64,000 nucleotides of DNA from CALZJC01 sp963781065 (lineage in GTDB: Bacteria; Acidobacteriota; Thermoanaerobaculia; Multivoradales; JAHEKO01), in contig CAWAET010000003.1 in the NCBI GenBank assembly GCA_963781065.1, positions 167,665 through 231,664 on the forward strand, read 5' to 3'. The position numbers and the translations under genes were made by a program. The notes beneath the pieces were generated by a model that worked only from the letters and a program-made list of their open reading frames with translations, was not told the DNA's origin and made no database searches. Of this stretch, positions 24,973 to 35,075 are shown one piece after another; positions within the stretch are counted from its first letter, which is position 1; each line of letters starts with the position of its first letter.

Positions 24973-25789
24973 GGCGGGAATCTACCGCGCCCGTCCCTTT
25001 GGCACGACCGGCCGCCAGCCGAGGCCTTGCCATGGGCCGCTACAAGCCGCCGCGGCATCGCTCCGTGGCACTGTCGCCCGCGCGTGAGAGGCGGCGGCGG
25101 TGGGACTCGCGAGACGGTGGGGATCGAGGCGGCGACGGCGTGTGGCACTCCCGCGGTCGCCTGAGGCGCCACTACGCGACGCCGCGGCGGCTTTCCGCTA
25201 CCGCCGTGCCGGGTGGGACTTGCGCCAATCACGACCGGATGTCGGCGGCCACCGAAGAACGACACACCGCTCGACGCGACCGTAGGTCGGCGGCTGCCGC
25301 GAAAACGATGCCTCTGTTGGGCACCGCCAGGGGTCGGCGGCCAGTGGGAACGACACCCCGACTCGACGCGATCAGCGGTCGGTGGCTGCCGGGAAACGAC
25401 GCCCCAGTTGGGCACCGCCAGAGGTCGGCGGCACCTGCAGAACGACGACCAGTCCGCCACCATCGGAGGTCGGCGGCGGAGCCGAGAGGTGGGGGGTCTC
25501 AGGTAGCTCACGAGCAGCGCTACAGCACCAGCCGTTTCGGAGGCCACCAACCGGTGCCGCGCGTCGCGAGTGCGCAGGCGAGGCGACGTTCAAAGTCCGA
25601 CTGAGCCGAGCCGGTACCTGGGGCCCCCCACCTCTCGGCTCCAGAGCCGACCGGCCCGAGCACGCCAACGCCCGACTCTCGACTCGATAGCCGACCGGCC
25701 CCTGTGCGCCAACGGTCAGCAGGCGTCTCCAGAGCCGACCGGCCCGAGCGCGCCGCCGGCCCCGCGCGCTTCCGGGGCCGCCCGTGCCG
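24973..25789. repeat. 817-bp gene-free region with ~45-bp degenerate tandem repeats in two opposed arrays
   Basis: I see no convincing gene: open frames occur on both strands but are Arg/Pro-rich shadows of GC-rich repeats. Units starting GTCGGCGGC occur at 25241, 25286, 25333, 25378, 25424 and 25469, a period of 45-47 bases, sharing a GAAAACGA-like and a GTTGGGCACCGCC block. A second array in the opposite orientation has GCCGACCGGCC at about 25646, 25690 and 25735, again about 45 apart. Between them an inverted repeat pairs 25479-25505 with 25615-25641 (the first 18 bases perfect, 25 of 27 overall). 24973-25240 shows nothing recognisable. Confidence 0.6.
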
Positions 25790-26110
25790 CTACCCGCCGC
25801 CGTACTTGATCGAATCGCCCAGCTGCTCGAGCGAGAAGTTGGCCATGATCTGGTGGCCGTTGAAGTCGAGCACGCGGATGTCCTCGTCCTGGGCCAGGTC
25901 CATGGAGACGTTCTCGTAGGAGTGCTCGTAGCGCTTGCGCACCGCCGCCAGCTCGACCTCGTAGGCGATGAAGCTGTCGATTCCCTTGTAGCGCAGCTTC
26001 TCCAACAGCCTCGTGTCCTTGAGGTCCGAGTAGGTCGACAGCACCAGGATCGGGCCGGTACCGGTGAAGACGATGTAGGCGCGGGGCTCGAGTGCGATAG
26101 CGGGGCTCAT
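25790..26110 (-). CDS. Small conserved-looking protein of unknown function
   Basis: A 106-residue soluble protein beginning MSPAIALEPRAYIVFTGTGP and ending LGDSIKYGGG. It has a mixed alpha/beta look with an acidic middle (MDLAQDEDIRVLDFNG). The amino-acid composition is ordinary, unlike the repeat-derived frames beside it, so I treat it as a real gene. I do not recognise a function. Confidence 0.72.
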   Translation of the reverse strand: MSPAIALEPRAYIVFTGTGPILVLSTYSDLKDTRLLEKLRYKGIDSFIAYEVELAAVRKRYEHSYENVSMDLAQDEDIRVLDFNGHQIMANFSLEQLGDSIKYGGG

Positions 26111-26234
26111 GAGAACAACGTAGTCCCGGTGGGGGCCGGTGTCAAGAACCGTCCCTGCCCGCGGCCTTCGTCCCGGGCCGCGTGGCGCGGTAGATTGACC
26201 GGGCGAGGCGGGCCGCCGGGCCGCTTCGGCCGTG

Positions 26235-26696
26235 ATGATCGCCAGACTCCGCAAGCTCATCTCCCTCCCCGGGCGCGACCGCCGGCTGCTGGTCGAGGCG
26301 GCGGCGTGCCTCGTGGTCGCCCGGCTGGCGGTCCTGGTGGTGCCCTTCCGCTGGATCGCCCCCCGTCTGGGCGAGACCATGGGCGACTCGCCGGCGGAGG
26401 ACCCGGCCGATCCCGAGCTGCTGCGGCGGATCGGCTGGGCGGTTGCCACCGTCAGCGGGAACCTGCCCTGGAAGAGCCGCTGCCTGGCCGAGGCGATCGC
26501 CGGCAAGGCGATGCTCAGGCGGCGGGGGCTGCCGAGCACCCTCTATCTCGGCCTGGCCAAGGACTCTCAGGCGGCGCTCGAGGCCCACGCCTGGCTGCGG
26601 TGTGGCAGCCGTATCCTGACCGGCGGCGGCGCCCGCGAGGGCTACTCCGTGATCGCCAGCTTCGCCGAGCCGACGCCCGACGGCCGGCGGCGCTAG
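26235..26696 (+). CDS. Lasso-peptide B2-like transglutaminase-fold protein, orphan
   Basis: A 153-residue protein resembling the B2 leader-peptidase part of lasso-peptide systems (transglutaminase-like core). It contains PWKSRCLAEAIAGKAMLRRRG with the candidate catalytic Cys, STLYLGLAKD, and EAHAWLRCG with the candidate His. N-terminal residues about 18-38 are hydrophobic. No leader peptide, PqqD-like B1 or lasso cyclase lies beside it. The ATG at 26235 is preferred to the GTG directly before it. The TAG stop is within a CTAG that begins a short palindromic spacer. Confidence 0.72.
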   Translation: MIARLRKLISLPGRDRRLLVEAAACLVVARLAVLVVPFRWIAPRLGETMGDSPAEDPADPELLRRIGWAVATVSGNLPWKSRCLAEAIAGKAMLRRRGLPSTLYLGLAKDSQAALEAHAWLRCGSRILTGGGAREGYSVIASFAEPTPDGRRR

Positions 26697-26765
26697 CCTG
26701 CTGGTGAGAAACGCAGGCCAGCCCGATCTCCCGGCTGGGGCCGCTACGGGGCCGGCACGGTCGGG

Positions 26766-26769
<4 letters not shown>
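26693..26769. repeat. Short CTAG-bounded spacer resembling a degenerate 184-bp element end
   Basis: The gap between two convergent genes begins with CTAGCC...GGTGAGAA and ends GGTCGGGCTAG, like the termini of the 184-bp repeat, but it is only 77 bases long and the middle does not match. Both neighbouring genes take their TAG stop from these CTAG ends. A shortened or decayed copy is a reasonable reading, though the similarity is limited to the ends. Confidence 0.35.
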
Positions 26770-27359
<590 letters not shown>

Positions 27360-27437
27360 GTGACGGGCCGGGCTAGCTGCGAGGGCAGTCCGGAAGGATC
27401 GATGGCATGCGCGCTCGCGGCTTGCGGTCGGTAGGTG

Positions 27438-30038
27438 TCAAGGGTAGTAGCCGGGGATGGTCTTGGCGGTGAGCCCGGGCCGGTCGACCTTGACCTCGAT
27501 CGTGCGGTAGTCGTCGTCGCCGCCGCTCTCGGTCGACTGATAGGCCAGCACGTACTGGGTGCGCAGCTCCCGCTCGATCTTCTCGTAGATCGACTTGAGC
27601 TCGCTGGCCCGGCCCACGGTGTAGCACTCGCCGCCGGTCTCGTGGGCCAGTCGGCGCAGCTTGGAGACGACCTCGAACTCGCGCGACGACAGGTCGAGGC
27701 CGATGGCGTAGATCGCCACCCCCGAGCGGCGGGCGAACTCGAGGGCATCCTGGTACCGGTAGCGGCTGCTCGAGTCCTCGCCGTCGGTCACCACCACCAC
27801 CACCCGCTTGCCGCTCAGGCCCGAGAAGTAGTAGAGCGCGTAGACCAGGCTGTCGTAGAGCGCCGTCTCGCCCTCCGCCGCCAGGCCGCTCAGGCCGCCG
27901 GCGAGCTCGTCGGTGCGGTTGGTCAGCGGTACCTTGAGGTCCCAGGTGTCGTTGAAGACCAGCACCGCCGCCCGGTCCTGCGGTCGCATGACGTTCTCGA
28001 AGAACTCCAGCGCCGCCTTCTCGGCCTGGTCGAGCTCCTCGATCATCGAGGTCGAGGTGTCGAGCACGATGCCGGCGTTGATCGGCAGGTCGGTGATCCG
28101 CTCGAGCCGACGCACCACCTGCGGGTTGCCGTTCTCGAGCACCGTGAAGCTGTCGGCGGTGAGGCCCTCGACCGGCCGGCCGCGCCGGTCGACCACCGAG
28201 GTGTAGAGCTCGACCAGCTGGATCTCGAGCTGGTCGAGCTGCTGGGGCGTGTTGATGAAGACGATGTCCTGGTCGGAGTGGCCGTCGGCAAGGTAGGCGA
28301 TCGCCTTGACGTAGGAGATCTGCTCGCCGGCGGGTAGGACGATCGGCTGCACGAACGGCTCCTGGTAGAGCGTCGCCACCTGGTTCTCGTTGAGATAGAA
28401 CTCCACCCGGTCGAGCCGCTGGTCGGCGGGCATCTCCACCTGCAGCAGGGCGGTGAGGCTGCGCTCGTACCGCTTGCCGGCCTGGGGCTCGAGCAGCCGC
28501 ACGTCGAAGCTGTGCGGACCGGCGTTCAGCGTCATCTTGTCGCTCGCCAGCACGCCGCCCTCGGCGGTCAGGGCCACCGCCTCGAGCAGGTGGCGCCGGG
28601 GAGCCGCGCCGAGGTCGAGCTCGACGCTGTAGGGCGGCCGGGTCTTGGCCAGGACCGGCCGGCCGTCGAGATGGAAGCGGACCTTGGCGATCCCGTCGCC
28701 CAGCGCCGCGGCCTCGACCCGCAGCCGGCCGGTGTGCAGCCCCTCCGGTGGACGCAGGATGCGCAGGACGCTCTCGGCCTCGCCGCCGTCGTCGTCGGCC
28801 CCGGTCTCGGCGGTCTGGGCCTCGGCCAGGATCTGCTGCAGCCGCGCCGTCGCCGCCGAGACCAGCGGCCGCGCGGCGGCCCAGCGGGGGGCCTCCGGCA
28901 GCGGCTGGAACTCGGCCAGCTGGGGCACCTGGAGCTCGGTCTCGGAGCGGTGGAAGCGGCCCGAGTTGCGGTCCTCGATACGCAGGATGATGGTGTAGTC
29001 GCCCGGCCGCAGGTGACGCTGCACGACCAGCGGCAGGTAGTCGCTACTCTCTTCCTCCGCCTCCGCGAGGTCGAAGCGGTAGCGGAAGTGGTCGAACAGG
29101 TCGCCGTCGCGCAGTACCTCGCCTTCGACGCTGAAGTTGAAGGTGGTGCGCTCGCCCGCCTCGTGCGGCACCACCGCCGAGCGCGGCACGGTGATCAGGC
29201 TCTGGACGGTGGTGCGGCTCTGGCGCCGGCCCGGGAAGTGGTACTTGACCTCGGCCTCGAAGGTGTCGGCTCCCGGCGGCAGCTCGGTCATCCGGCCGAG
29301 GAAGGCGTCGACCCACTCGGGATTGGGCTCGGGGAGGAGGGCGAGCTCCTCGGTGAGGGTGTGCCAGTCGACCGCAGCGAGCAGCAGGTTGGCGACGTCC
29401 TCGCGGCCGCCGCACTCGAGTTGCAGCCGCTCGATCGTCGCCAACGTCGAGGTGCTGGGGCCCGTGGCGGCGTCGAGCAGGTCGCGCAGCCCCCCCAGCT
29501 GCGACCACAGCCTGTAGTCGCGGCCGCGGCGCAGGAAGATCAGCGTGAAGCCGCGCGGCACGCGCGGCGTGGCGCCGTAGATCCAGATCTCCATCGGCCG
29601 CAGCATGTGCGGGCAGGCCGAGGTGAGCAGGCGGTCGGGCGGACCGACCAGCAGCATTGCCTGCGCCTGTTCGCCGGCGAGGCCGCCGAAACGATCGCGG
29701 GCGAGCTCGACCCGCCGTTCCCAGGCGTCGCGGAACTCGTTCTCCGGGGTGTCGGGGAACGGGTCGCGGACCTGCCAGAAGCGGTTGATGAACAGCCGGC
29801 GCTGGTAGTCGCGGCCGAGCTCGGCGAAGGCCGCGCGCTCGCGCTCGCTGAGCAGCTTGTCGACCTCGTCGAGCCAGGCGGCGAAGCTGTCGGGCGGAGC
29901 CGGCGCGGCGGGCTCATCCGCCGCCGGCGCGCCCGGCATCGGCGCCGCCAGCAGCAGAAAGAGCAGCGCTGCGAGCGCGCGCCGCCGCGGCCGGTGCGGC
30001 GATCGGGCTGCGGCTGTGAGCGGGCGGCTCATCCTCAT
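27438..30038 (-). CDS. Secreted GWxTD/VWA protein of acidobacterial type, copy 1
   Basis: An 866-residue protein with an N-terminal signal peptide (Arg-rich then a Leu/Ala run ending about residue 40). Residues about 45-330 resemble the GWxTD region (QRRLFINRFWQVRDPFPDTPENEF). A middle beta-sandwich/linker region follows, then a VWA domain near the C terminus with MIDAS-like DTSTSM at about 650 and VVVVTDGEDSSSRYRYQ. The C-terminal VWA portion matches the VWFA-related acidobacterial domain. Its role is unknown; extracytoplasmic adhesion or scaffold function is plausible. It is a tandem paralogue of the next gene. Confidence 0.85.
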   Translation of the reverse strand: MRMSRPLTAAARSPHRPRRRALAALLFLLLAAPMPGAPAADEPAAPAPPDSFAAWLDEVDKLLSERERAAFAELGRDYQRRLFINRFWQVRDPFPDTPENEFRDAWERRVELARDRFGGLAGEQAQAMLLVGPPDRLLTSACPHMLRPMEIWIYGATPRVPRGFTLIFLRRGRDYRLWSQLGGLRDLLDAATGPSTSTLATIERLQLECGGREDVANLLLAAVDWHTLTEELALLPEPNPEWVDAFLGRMTELPPGADTFEAEVKYHFPGRRQSRTTVQSLITVPRSAVVPHEAGERTTFNFSVEGEVLRDGDLFDHFRYRFDLAEAEEESSDYLPLVVQRHLRPGDYTIILRIEDRNSGRFHRSETELQVPQLAEFQPLPEAPRWAAARPLVSAATARLQQILAEAQTAETGADDDGGEAESVLRILRPPEGLHTGRLRVEAAALGDGIAKVRFHLDGRPVLAKTRPPYSVELDLGAAPRRHLLEAVALTAEGGVLASDKMTLNAGPHSFDVRLLEPQAGKRYERSLTALLQVEMPADQRLDRVEFYLNENQVATLYQEPFVQPIVLPAGEQISYVKAIAYLADGHSDQDIVFINTPQQLDQLEIQLVELYTSVVDRRGRPVEGLTADSFTVLENGNPQVVRRLERITDLPINAGIVLDTSTSMIEELDQAEKAALEFFENVMRPQDRAAVLVFNDTWDLKVPLTNRTDELAGGLSGLAAEGETALYDSLVYALYYFSGLSGKRVVVVVTDGEDSSSRYRYQDALEFARRSGVAIYAIGLDLSSREFEVVSKLRRLAHETGGECYTVGRASELKSIYEKIERELRTQYVLAYQSTESGGDDDYRTIEVKVDRPGLTAKTIPGYYP

Positions 30039-30167
30039 GGAGCGCCCGCGTCCCGTTCCGCCCGCGGTCGGGCCCGGTGCGCGGGCTATCCAGTGTGGCG
30101 TATCCGACTTGCCTTGCCGAATGGGCGATAGCTGACCAGACGGTACGGCGAAGCTGGAGTCACTACA

Positions 30168-32729
30168 CTACGGATAGTAGCCGCGAAGCGTCTTGGCTTC
30201 CACTCCGTTGCGGGCCACCTTGACGTCGATCGAGCGAAAGTCGTTGTCGTCCTCGGTGTTGGTCGACTGATAGGCCAGGTAGTAGCGCGAGCGCAGCTCT
30301 CTCTGGATCGTCTCGTAGATCGCCGGCAGCTCGGCGGGGTCCTTGACGAAGAAGCTGCGGCCGCCGGTCTCGGCCGCTAGCCGGCCCAGCTTCTTGCGCG
30401 GCTCGAGCTGCGTCTTGGGCAGCTTCAACCCGATGGTGTAGAGGGCGACGCCGGCGCGGCGGGCGTACTCCAGGGTGTCCTCGTAGCTGAACTTGCTGTG
30501 CTCGTCCTTGCCGTCGGAGAGCAGCACCAGCGCCCGCTGCCCTTTGAGCCCGTTGAAGTAGTAGAGGGCGAAGACCAGGCTGTCGTAGAGCGCCGTGCCG
30601 CGCTCCGCCTTGAGGCCCGCCAGGCCGCCGGCGAGCTGGGAGATGTCGTTGGTGAACTTGACCTCGAGGTTGGGGTGGTCGTTGAAGGTGATCAGCGTCG
30701 CCCGGTCGCGCGGCTGGATGGTCTGCTCGAAGAATCCCAGGGCGGCGTTCCTGGCGATCTCCAGGTTCTCGTCCATCGAGGCCGAGACGTCGATCAGGAT
30801 GCCGGCGTGGATCGGCAGGTTGCTGACCCGCTCGAAGCGCACCGGCCGCTGCGGCTGGCCGTCCTCGTAGACGCTGAAGTCCGACTCCGCCAGCTCGTAG
30901 ACCGGCCGCTTGTCGCGGTCGAGGGCGGCGACGAAGAGCTCGACGAACTGGATGTCGAGGTTCTCCATGTAGTCGGGCGCGTTGATGAAGACGGCGTCCT
31001 CGGTGGTGTTGCCGTCGGGCTGGTAGGCCACCGCCCGGACGTAGGAGAGCTCGTGCTCGCTGCCCAGCAGGATCGGCTGGGTGAACGGCGGCTGGTAGTG
31101 GGTGGCGACCAGGGTCTCGTTGAGATAGAACTCGACCCGTTCCACCACCCGGCCCTCGGGCACGTCGACCTCCGCCTCGGCCCGCAGGCTGTCGCGGTAG
31201 CGCACCCCCCGGCGCGGCTCGGTGAGGCGCACCTCGAAGCGCTGCGAGCCGGTGTTGAGCGCCAGTTCGTCGCGTGCCACCTCGCGGCCGCTCTCGTCGT
31301 GGGCCACGGCAACCAGCGTGCGCATGCGCGGCAGGCTGCCGAAGTCCAGCTCGACGTTCCACGGCGGCGCGGTCTTCTTGAGGATCGTCCTGTCGTCCAG
31401 CACGAAGGTGACGCTGGCGATGTCTTTGCCGGTCGACAGGGTGTCGATCCGCCGCATCCCGGTCTGTAGCTGGGTGCGCGGCGGCACGATGCGCAGCGTG
31501 GTGGTGCCGGTGGCGATGGCGGCGTTGGCCTCCCTCAGTAGCGCCCGGGTCTCGGCGTCCTCCGGCTCGGCGCGCGGCGCGTCCTCGGCCAGCGGCACCT
31601 CGATCGGCTGGCGCAGGCCGAAGAACGCCTCGCCGTTGAGGTCCTCCAGCCGCAGCGCCAGCTCGTAGGTGCCGGGCCGGAGGAAGCGCTCGAAGATCAT
31701 CGGCACCTGCTCGCCGGTGACCTCCTCGACCGGCAGGTTGAAGCGGTAGCGGAAGCTGTCGAACAGCCTGCGGTCGCGCAGCACCTCGCCGGTGAGGATG
31801 AAGTTGTACGACCGGTGCTCGGCATACTCGGCGATGGTGGCCTGGTCCACCGGCACCGAGACGATGCCCTGGACGACGGTACGGCTCTGCCGCCGGGCGG
31901 GGTAGCCGATCTCGAGCTCGGCGGTGAAGGTCTTGGCCTCCGTGGGGATCTCGGTGGTGTAGGAGTTGAAAGTCGCCACCCACTCCTTCGAAGCCGGCTC
32001 GGGCGCTGTGCGCAGGCGCCCCTCGACCGTGGCGAAGCCCATGCTTCCTCCCTGGGTGGCGAAGCGGATGGCGGCGCGCAGCGCCGCGGCCTGATCGTGG
32101 GGACAGCTGTTGAGCATCGAGCCGATGTCGCCGGGCTGGCTGACCGAGGCGTCCATCTGCTTGAACAGGCCGCCGAAGCCGTCCAGCGGGTTCCACAGGA
32201 TGTAGCGGCGGCCTCCCCACCGCTGGTAGAAGAGCAGCAGCGCCTCGTAGCCCAGGGTCTCGGCGTGCTCGTAGTACCAGACCTCGGCGGGATAGAAGCC
32301 GCTGCAGCGGATATCGACCTTGCCGTCGGGGAAGCCGTTGAGCAGCAGCACCACGGCGCGGTCGTCGTCCATGTCGCCGATCTCAGAGCGCACCTCGACC
32401 ATGCGGGCGTCCCAGCGATCCTTGAACTCGTTGCGGCCGGTCTCCGGGTAGGGATCGCGGATCTTCCAGAAGCGCTCGATGAAGGCGTCGCGCTGGTAGT
32501 CCTTTTCGATGGCCAGGAAGGTGGCGCGCTCCTCCTTGGTGAGGATCAGCGCCACCTCGTCGAGCCAGGCCTTCTGCTCGGGGGTGAGGCGCTCGATCTG
32601 CTGGCGCTCGACCTCCTTCTTCTTCCCCTTGGCGTCGGCGCCCGGGGCGACGAGCAGCAGCGAGGCCAGGCCGACGGCGGCGGCCGTCAGGATCACCAGG
32701 CGCCGACGGTTTCTGGACGTTGCTCGCAT
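30168..32729 (-). CDS. Secreted GWxTD/VWA protein of acidobacterial type, copy 2
   Basis: An 853-residue paralogue of the protein at 27438-30038 with the same order: signal peptide, GWxTD-like region (RDAFIERFWKIRDPYPETGR), long middle region, and C-terminal VWA with MIDAS-like DVSASMDE and LVLLSDGKDEHSKFSYE. Matching blocks such as LRSRYYLAYQST and the final LRGYYP show the duplication is collinear. It precedes the other copy on the minus strand with a 129-base gap, so the two may be cotranscribed. The ATG at 32729 has a weak GGGGGAGAG site. Confidence 0.85.
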   Translation of the reverse strand: MRATSRNRRRLVILTAAAVGLASLLLVAPGADAKGKKKEVERQQIERLTPEQKAWLDEVALILTKEERATFLAIEKDYQRDAFIERFWKIRDPYPETGRNEFKDRWDARMVEVRSEIGDMDDDRAVVLLLNGFPDGKVDIRCSGFYPAEVWYYEHAETLGYEALLLFYQRWGGRRYILWNPLDGFGGLFKQMDASVSQPGDIGSMLNSCPHDQAAALRAAIRFATQGGSMGFATVEGRLRTAPEPASKEWVATFNSYTTEIPTEAKTFTAELEIGYPARRQSRTVVQGIVSVPVDQATIAEYAEHRSYNFILTGEVLRDRRLFDSFRYRFNLPVEEVTGEQVPMIFERFLRPGTYELALRLEDLNGEAFFGLRQPIEVPLAEDAPRAEPEDAETRALLREANAAIATGTTTLRIVPPRTQLQTGMRRIDTLSTGKDIASVTFVLDDRTILKKTAPPWNVELDFGSLPRMRTLVAVAHDESGREVARDELALNTGSQRFEVRLTEPRRGVRYRDSLRAEAEVDVPEGRVVERVEFYLNETLVATHYQPPFTQPILLGSEHELSYVRAVAYQPDGNTTEDAVFINAPDYMENLDIQFVELFVAALDRDKRPVYELAESDFSVYEDGQPQRPVRFERVSNLPIHAGILIDVSASMDENLEIARNAALGFFEQTIQPRDRATLITFNDHPNLEVKFTNDISQLAGGLAGLKAERGTALYDSLVFALYYFNGLKGQRALVLLSDGKDEHSKFSYEDTLEYARRAGVALYTIGLKLPKTQLEPRKKLGRLAAETGGRSFFVKDPAELPAIYETIQRELRSRYYLAYQSTNTEDDNDFRSIDVKVARNGVEAKTLRGYYP

Positions 32730-32832
32730 GCTCTCCCCCTAATCTACACTTCTCTTATTCGCGCAATACAATGCGAGGGTTTCGTCGGACGGCTCACCCT
32801 TGCGCGTGCGCCAGTCGTCGAGGATGCAAGAG

Positions 32833-33978
32833 ATGCGCCGGATCTACCTCGATCACAACGCCACCACGCCGCTCGACCCCCGGGTGCGCGACGCGATGGT
32901 CGAGGTGATGGCCGCCGGGGTCGGCAACCCCTCCTCGGTGCACGCCTTCGGCCAGGCGGCGCGCGAGCGGGTCGAATCGGCCCGTGACCGGGTGGCGGCG
33001 CTCATCGGCGCGCGGCCGCCGGAGATCGTCTTCACCGCCTCCGGCACCGAGGCCCTCAACGCGGTGATCTTCTCCTGCGGCCGCCGGGCCGGCTGGCGGG
33101 GGCATCTGGTGGTCTCGGCCTTCGAGCATCCGGCGGTCCTCGCGGCGGCGGCGCGAGCCGAAGCGCGCGGGATGAGCGTCAGCCGGGTGTCGCCGGACGG
33201 CGACGGCCGGGTGGCCGCGGCGGCGATGCTGCGGCAGGTGAGCGCCGAGACCCGCCTGGTCTGCCTGATGCTGGCCAACAACGAGGTCGGCACCCTGCAG
33301 CCGGTTGCCGAGGTGGCCGCGGGCTGCCGCGAGCGCGGCGTGCCGGTGCTGTGCGACGCGGTCCAGGCGGTGGGGAAGATCGACGTCCAGGTCGGGGAGA
33401 TCGAGGCCGACTACCTGGTCCTGGGCGGCCACAAGTTCCAGGGCCCGCTGGGGGCTGCGGCCCTGTGGCTGCGAGGCGGCGCCGACTTCGAGCCCCTGCT
33501 GGTCGGCGGCGGCCAGGAGCGGCGGCGGCGGGCCGGCACCGTCAATGTGCCGGCGGTGGTCGGGCTGGGCCGGGCGGCCGAGCTGGCGGCAGCCGAGCTG
33601 GACGAGCGCGGCGCCCGCACGGCGCGTCTGCGGGACCGATTCGAAGGCGAGGTGAGCGGCCTGGGAGAGGTGGCGATTCACGGCGCCCGCGTGCCGCGGC
33701 TGCCCAATACCTCGCATCTGGCCTTCCCCGGGATCGACGGCGAGGCGCTGCTGATCCGGCTCGACCTGGCGGGTTTCGCCGTCTCCACCGGCTCGGCCTG
33801 CGCGGCGGGGGCGGTGGAGCCGAGCGCGGCGCTCCTCGCGATGGGCCTGTCGCGCGACGAGGCGCTGTCGTCGCTCCGGGTCAGCTTCGGGCCGACCAAC
33901 AGCGACGACGAGGTCACCGCCTTCCTCGCCGCCCTCGAAGGCCAGCTGGCCGAGCTGCGGCGGCTGACGACGGCATGA
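32833..33978 (+). CDS. Cysteine desulfurase (NifS/IscS family)
   Basis: A 381-residue PLP enzyme that removes sulfur from cysteine for Fe-S clusters or thio-modification. The N terminus IYLDHNATTPLDP is typical, with the PLP lysine in GGHKFQGPLG and catalytic Cys in STGSACAAGAVEPS. The ATG at 32833 is preferred; ATG 32824 and a TTG at 32800 are possible. It ends in an ATGA overlap with mnmA, so it probably supplies sulfur for tRNA 2-thiouridine. Confidence 0.9.
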   Translation: MRRIYLDHNATTPLDPRVRDAMVEVMAAGVGNPSSVHAFGQAARERVESARDRVAALIGARPPEIVFTASGTEALNAVIFSCGRRAGWRGHLVVSAFEHPAVLAAAARAEARGMSVSRVSPDGDGRVAAAAMLRQVSAETRLVCLMLANNEVGTLQPVAEVAAGCRERGVPVLCDAVQAVGKIDVQVGEIEADYLVLGGHKFQGPLGAAALWLRGGADFEPLLVGGGQERRRRAGTVNVPAVVGLGRAAELAAAELDERGARTARLRDRFEGEVSGLGEVAIHGARVPRLPNTSHLAFPGIDGEALLIRLDLAGFAVSTGSACAAGAVEPSAALLAMGLSRDEALSSLRVSFGPTNSDDEVTAFLAALEGQLAELRRLTTA

Positions 33979-35075
33979 GCGTGGCGGCCTCCGGCAAGCC
34001 GATCGCCGTCGCCATGAGCGGCGGCCTCGACTCCTCGGTCGCCGCCTGGCTGCTGGCCCGGCAGGAGGCGCCGGTCCTGGGCCTGTCGATGCTGCTCTGG
34101 GACCGCTCCGCGGAAAGCGTCCACGGCCGCTGTTGCGGCGCCCTCGACCTGGGCGACGCCCGCCGCGTGGCGCGCCAATGCGGCATCCCGCACTACACCC
34201 TGCGGCTCGAGGACGAGTTCCGCCGCCACGTGGTCGAGCCCTTTGTCGACGACTACCTGGCGGGCCGCACGCCGGTGCCCTGCACCCGCTGCAACACCTG
34301 GATCAAGTTCGACCTCTTTCTCGACCGCGCCCGGGCGCTGGGCGCCGGCCAGATGGCCACCGGCCACTACGCCCGCATCCGCCGGGGCGACGACGGCTGG
34401 CAGCTGCACACCGCCCGCCACGCCGGCAAGGACCAGAGCTACTACCTGTTCGAGCTCACCCAGGCGCAGCTCGCGGCGTCGCTGTTTCCGCTCGGCGAGC
34501 TGAGCAAGGAACGGGTGCGCGAGCTCGCCCGCGAGGCCGGCCTGATCGTGGCGGAGAAGGGCGAGTCGATGGAGCTCTGCTTTGTCGCCGATGGTGTCCG
34601 CGATTTCGTCGAGAGCGAGGCGCGGGCGGCCCCCGAGCGCTTCGCCGCCGCCGGCGGGCCGAGCCTGGTGGTCGACGAGGCGGGCCGCGAAGTGGGCCGC
34701 GGCGAGCCCTACTACCGCTACACCATCGGCCAGCGGCGCGGTCTGGGGGTGACGGCGCCCGAGAAGCGGTACGTGCTCGAGATCCTGCCCGAGCAGAACC
34801 GGGTCGTGGTCGGCGGCGCCGAGGCCCTCGACCGGCCCGGTCTGCGCGGGGGCGGCCTGCACTGGATCGGGCCGCCGCCCGAGGGGCCGATCGAAGCCAC
34901 GGTGCGGATACGCTCGCGCCACCCGGGTGTCCGCTCGCGGGTGCGCGCCACCGGCGGCGACCGGGTCGAGGTCGAGTTCGCCGAGCCCCAGCGCGGCGTC
35001 ACCCCGGGCCAGGCGGCGGTGTTCTACGACGGCAGCCGGGTGCTGGGCGGCTGCTGGATCGACGCGCCGCTCTAG
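33975..35075 (+). CDS. mnmA: tRNA-specific 2-thiouridylase MnmA
   Basis: A 366-residue ATP-dependent enzyme that thiolates U34 of tRNA for Glu, Gln and Lys. It has the PP-loop AMSGGLDSSVAAWLL near the N terminus, TPVPCTRCNTWIKF with the first catalytic Cys, GKDQSYYLFELTQ, and MELCFVADG with the second catalytic Cys. A beta-barrel domain closes the protein. The start lies inside the overlap with the desulfurase stop, and the neighbour is its natural sulfur donor. Confidence 0.94.
   Translation: MSVAASGKPIAVAMSGGLDSSVAAWLLARQEAPVLGLSMLLWDRSAESVHGRCCGALDLGDARRVARQCGIPHYTLRLEDEFRRHVVEPFVDDYLAGRTPVPCTRCNTWIKFDLFLDRARALGAGQMATGHYARIRRGDDGWQLHTARHAGKDQSYYLFELTQAQLAASLFPLGELSKERVRELAREAGLIVAEKGESMELCFVADGVRDFVESEARAAPERFAAAGGPSLVVDEAGREVGRGEPYYRYTIGQRRGLGVTAPEKRYVLEILPEQNRVVVGGAEALDRPGLRGGGLHWIGPPPEGPIEATVRIRSRHPGVRSRVRATGGDRVEVEFAEPQRGVTPGQAAVFYDGSRVLGGCWIDAPL

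Noticed and set aside
25241..25480. CRISPR-like array
   Set aside because: Units are degenerate across their whole length, with no constant repeat and no unique spacers, and no cas genes nearby.
24951..25604. 217-residue frame in the repeat region
   Set aside because: Arg-rich, built from the 45-bp repeats, and rivalled by a minus-strand frame; no ribosome site or motif.
26235..26696. Complete lasso-peptide cluster with the asparagine synthase at 56840
   Set aside because: The two genes are 30 kb apart, and the synthase has glutaminase features of ordinary AsnB.
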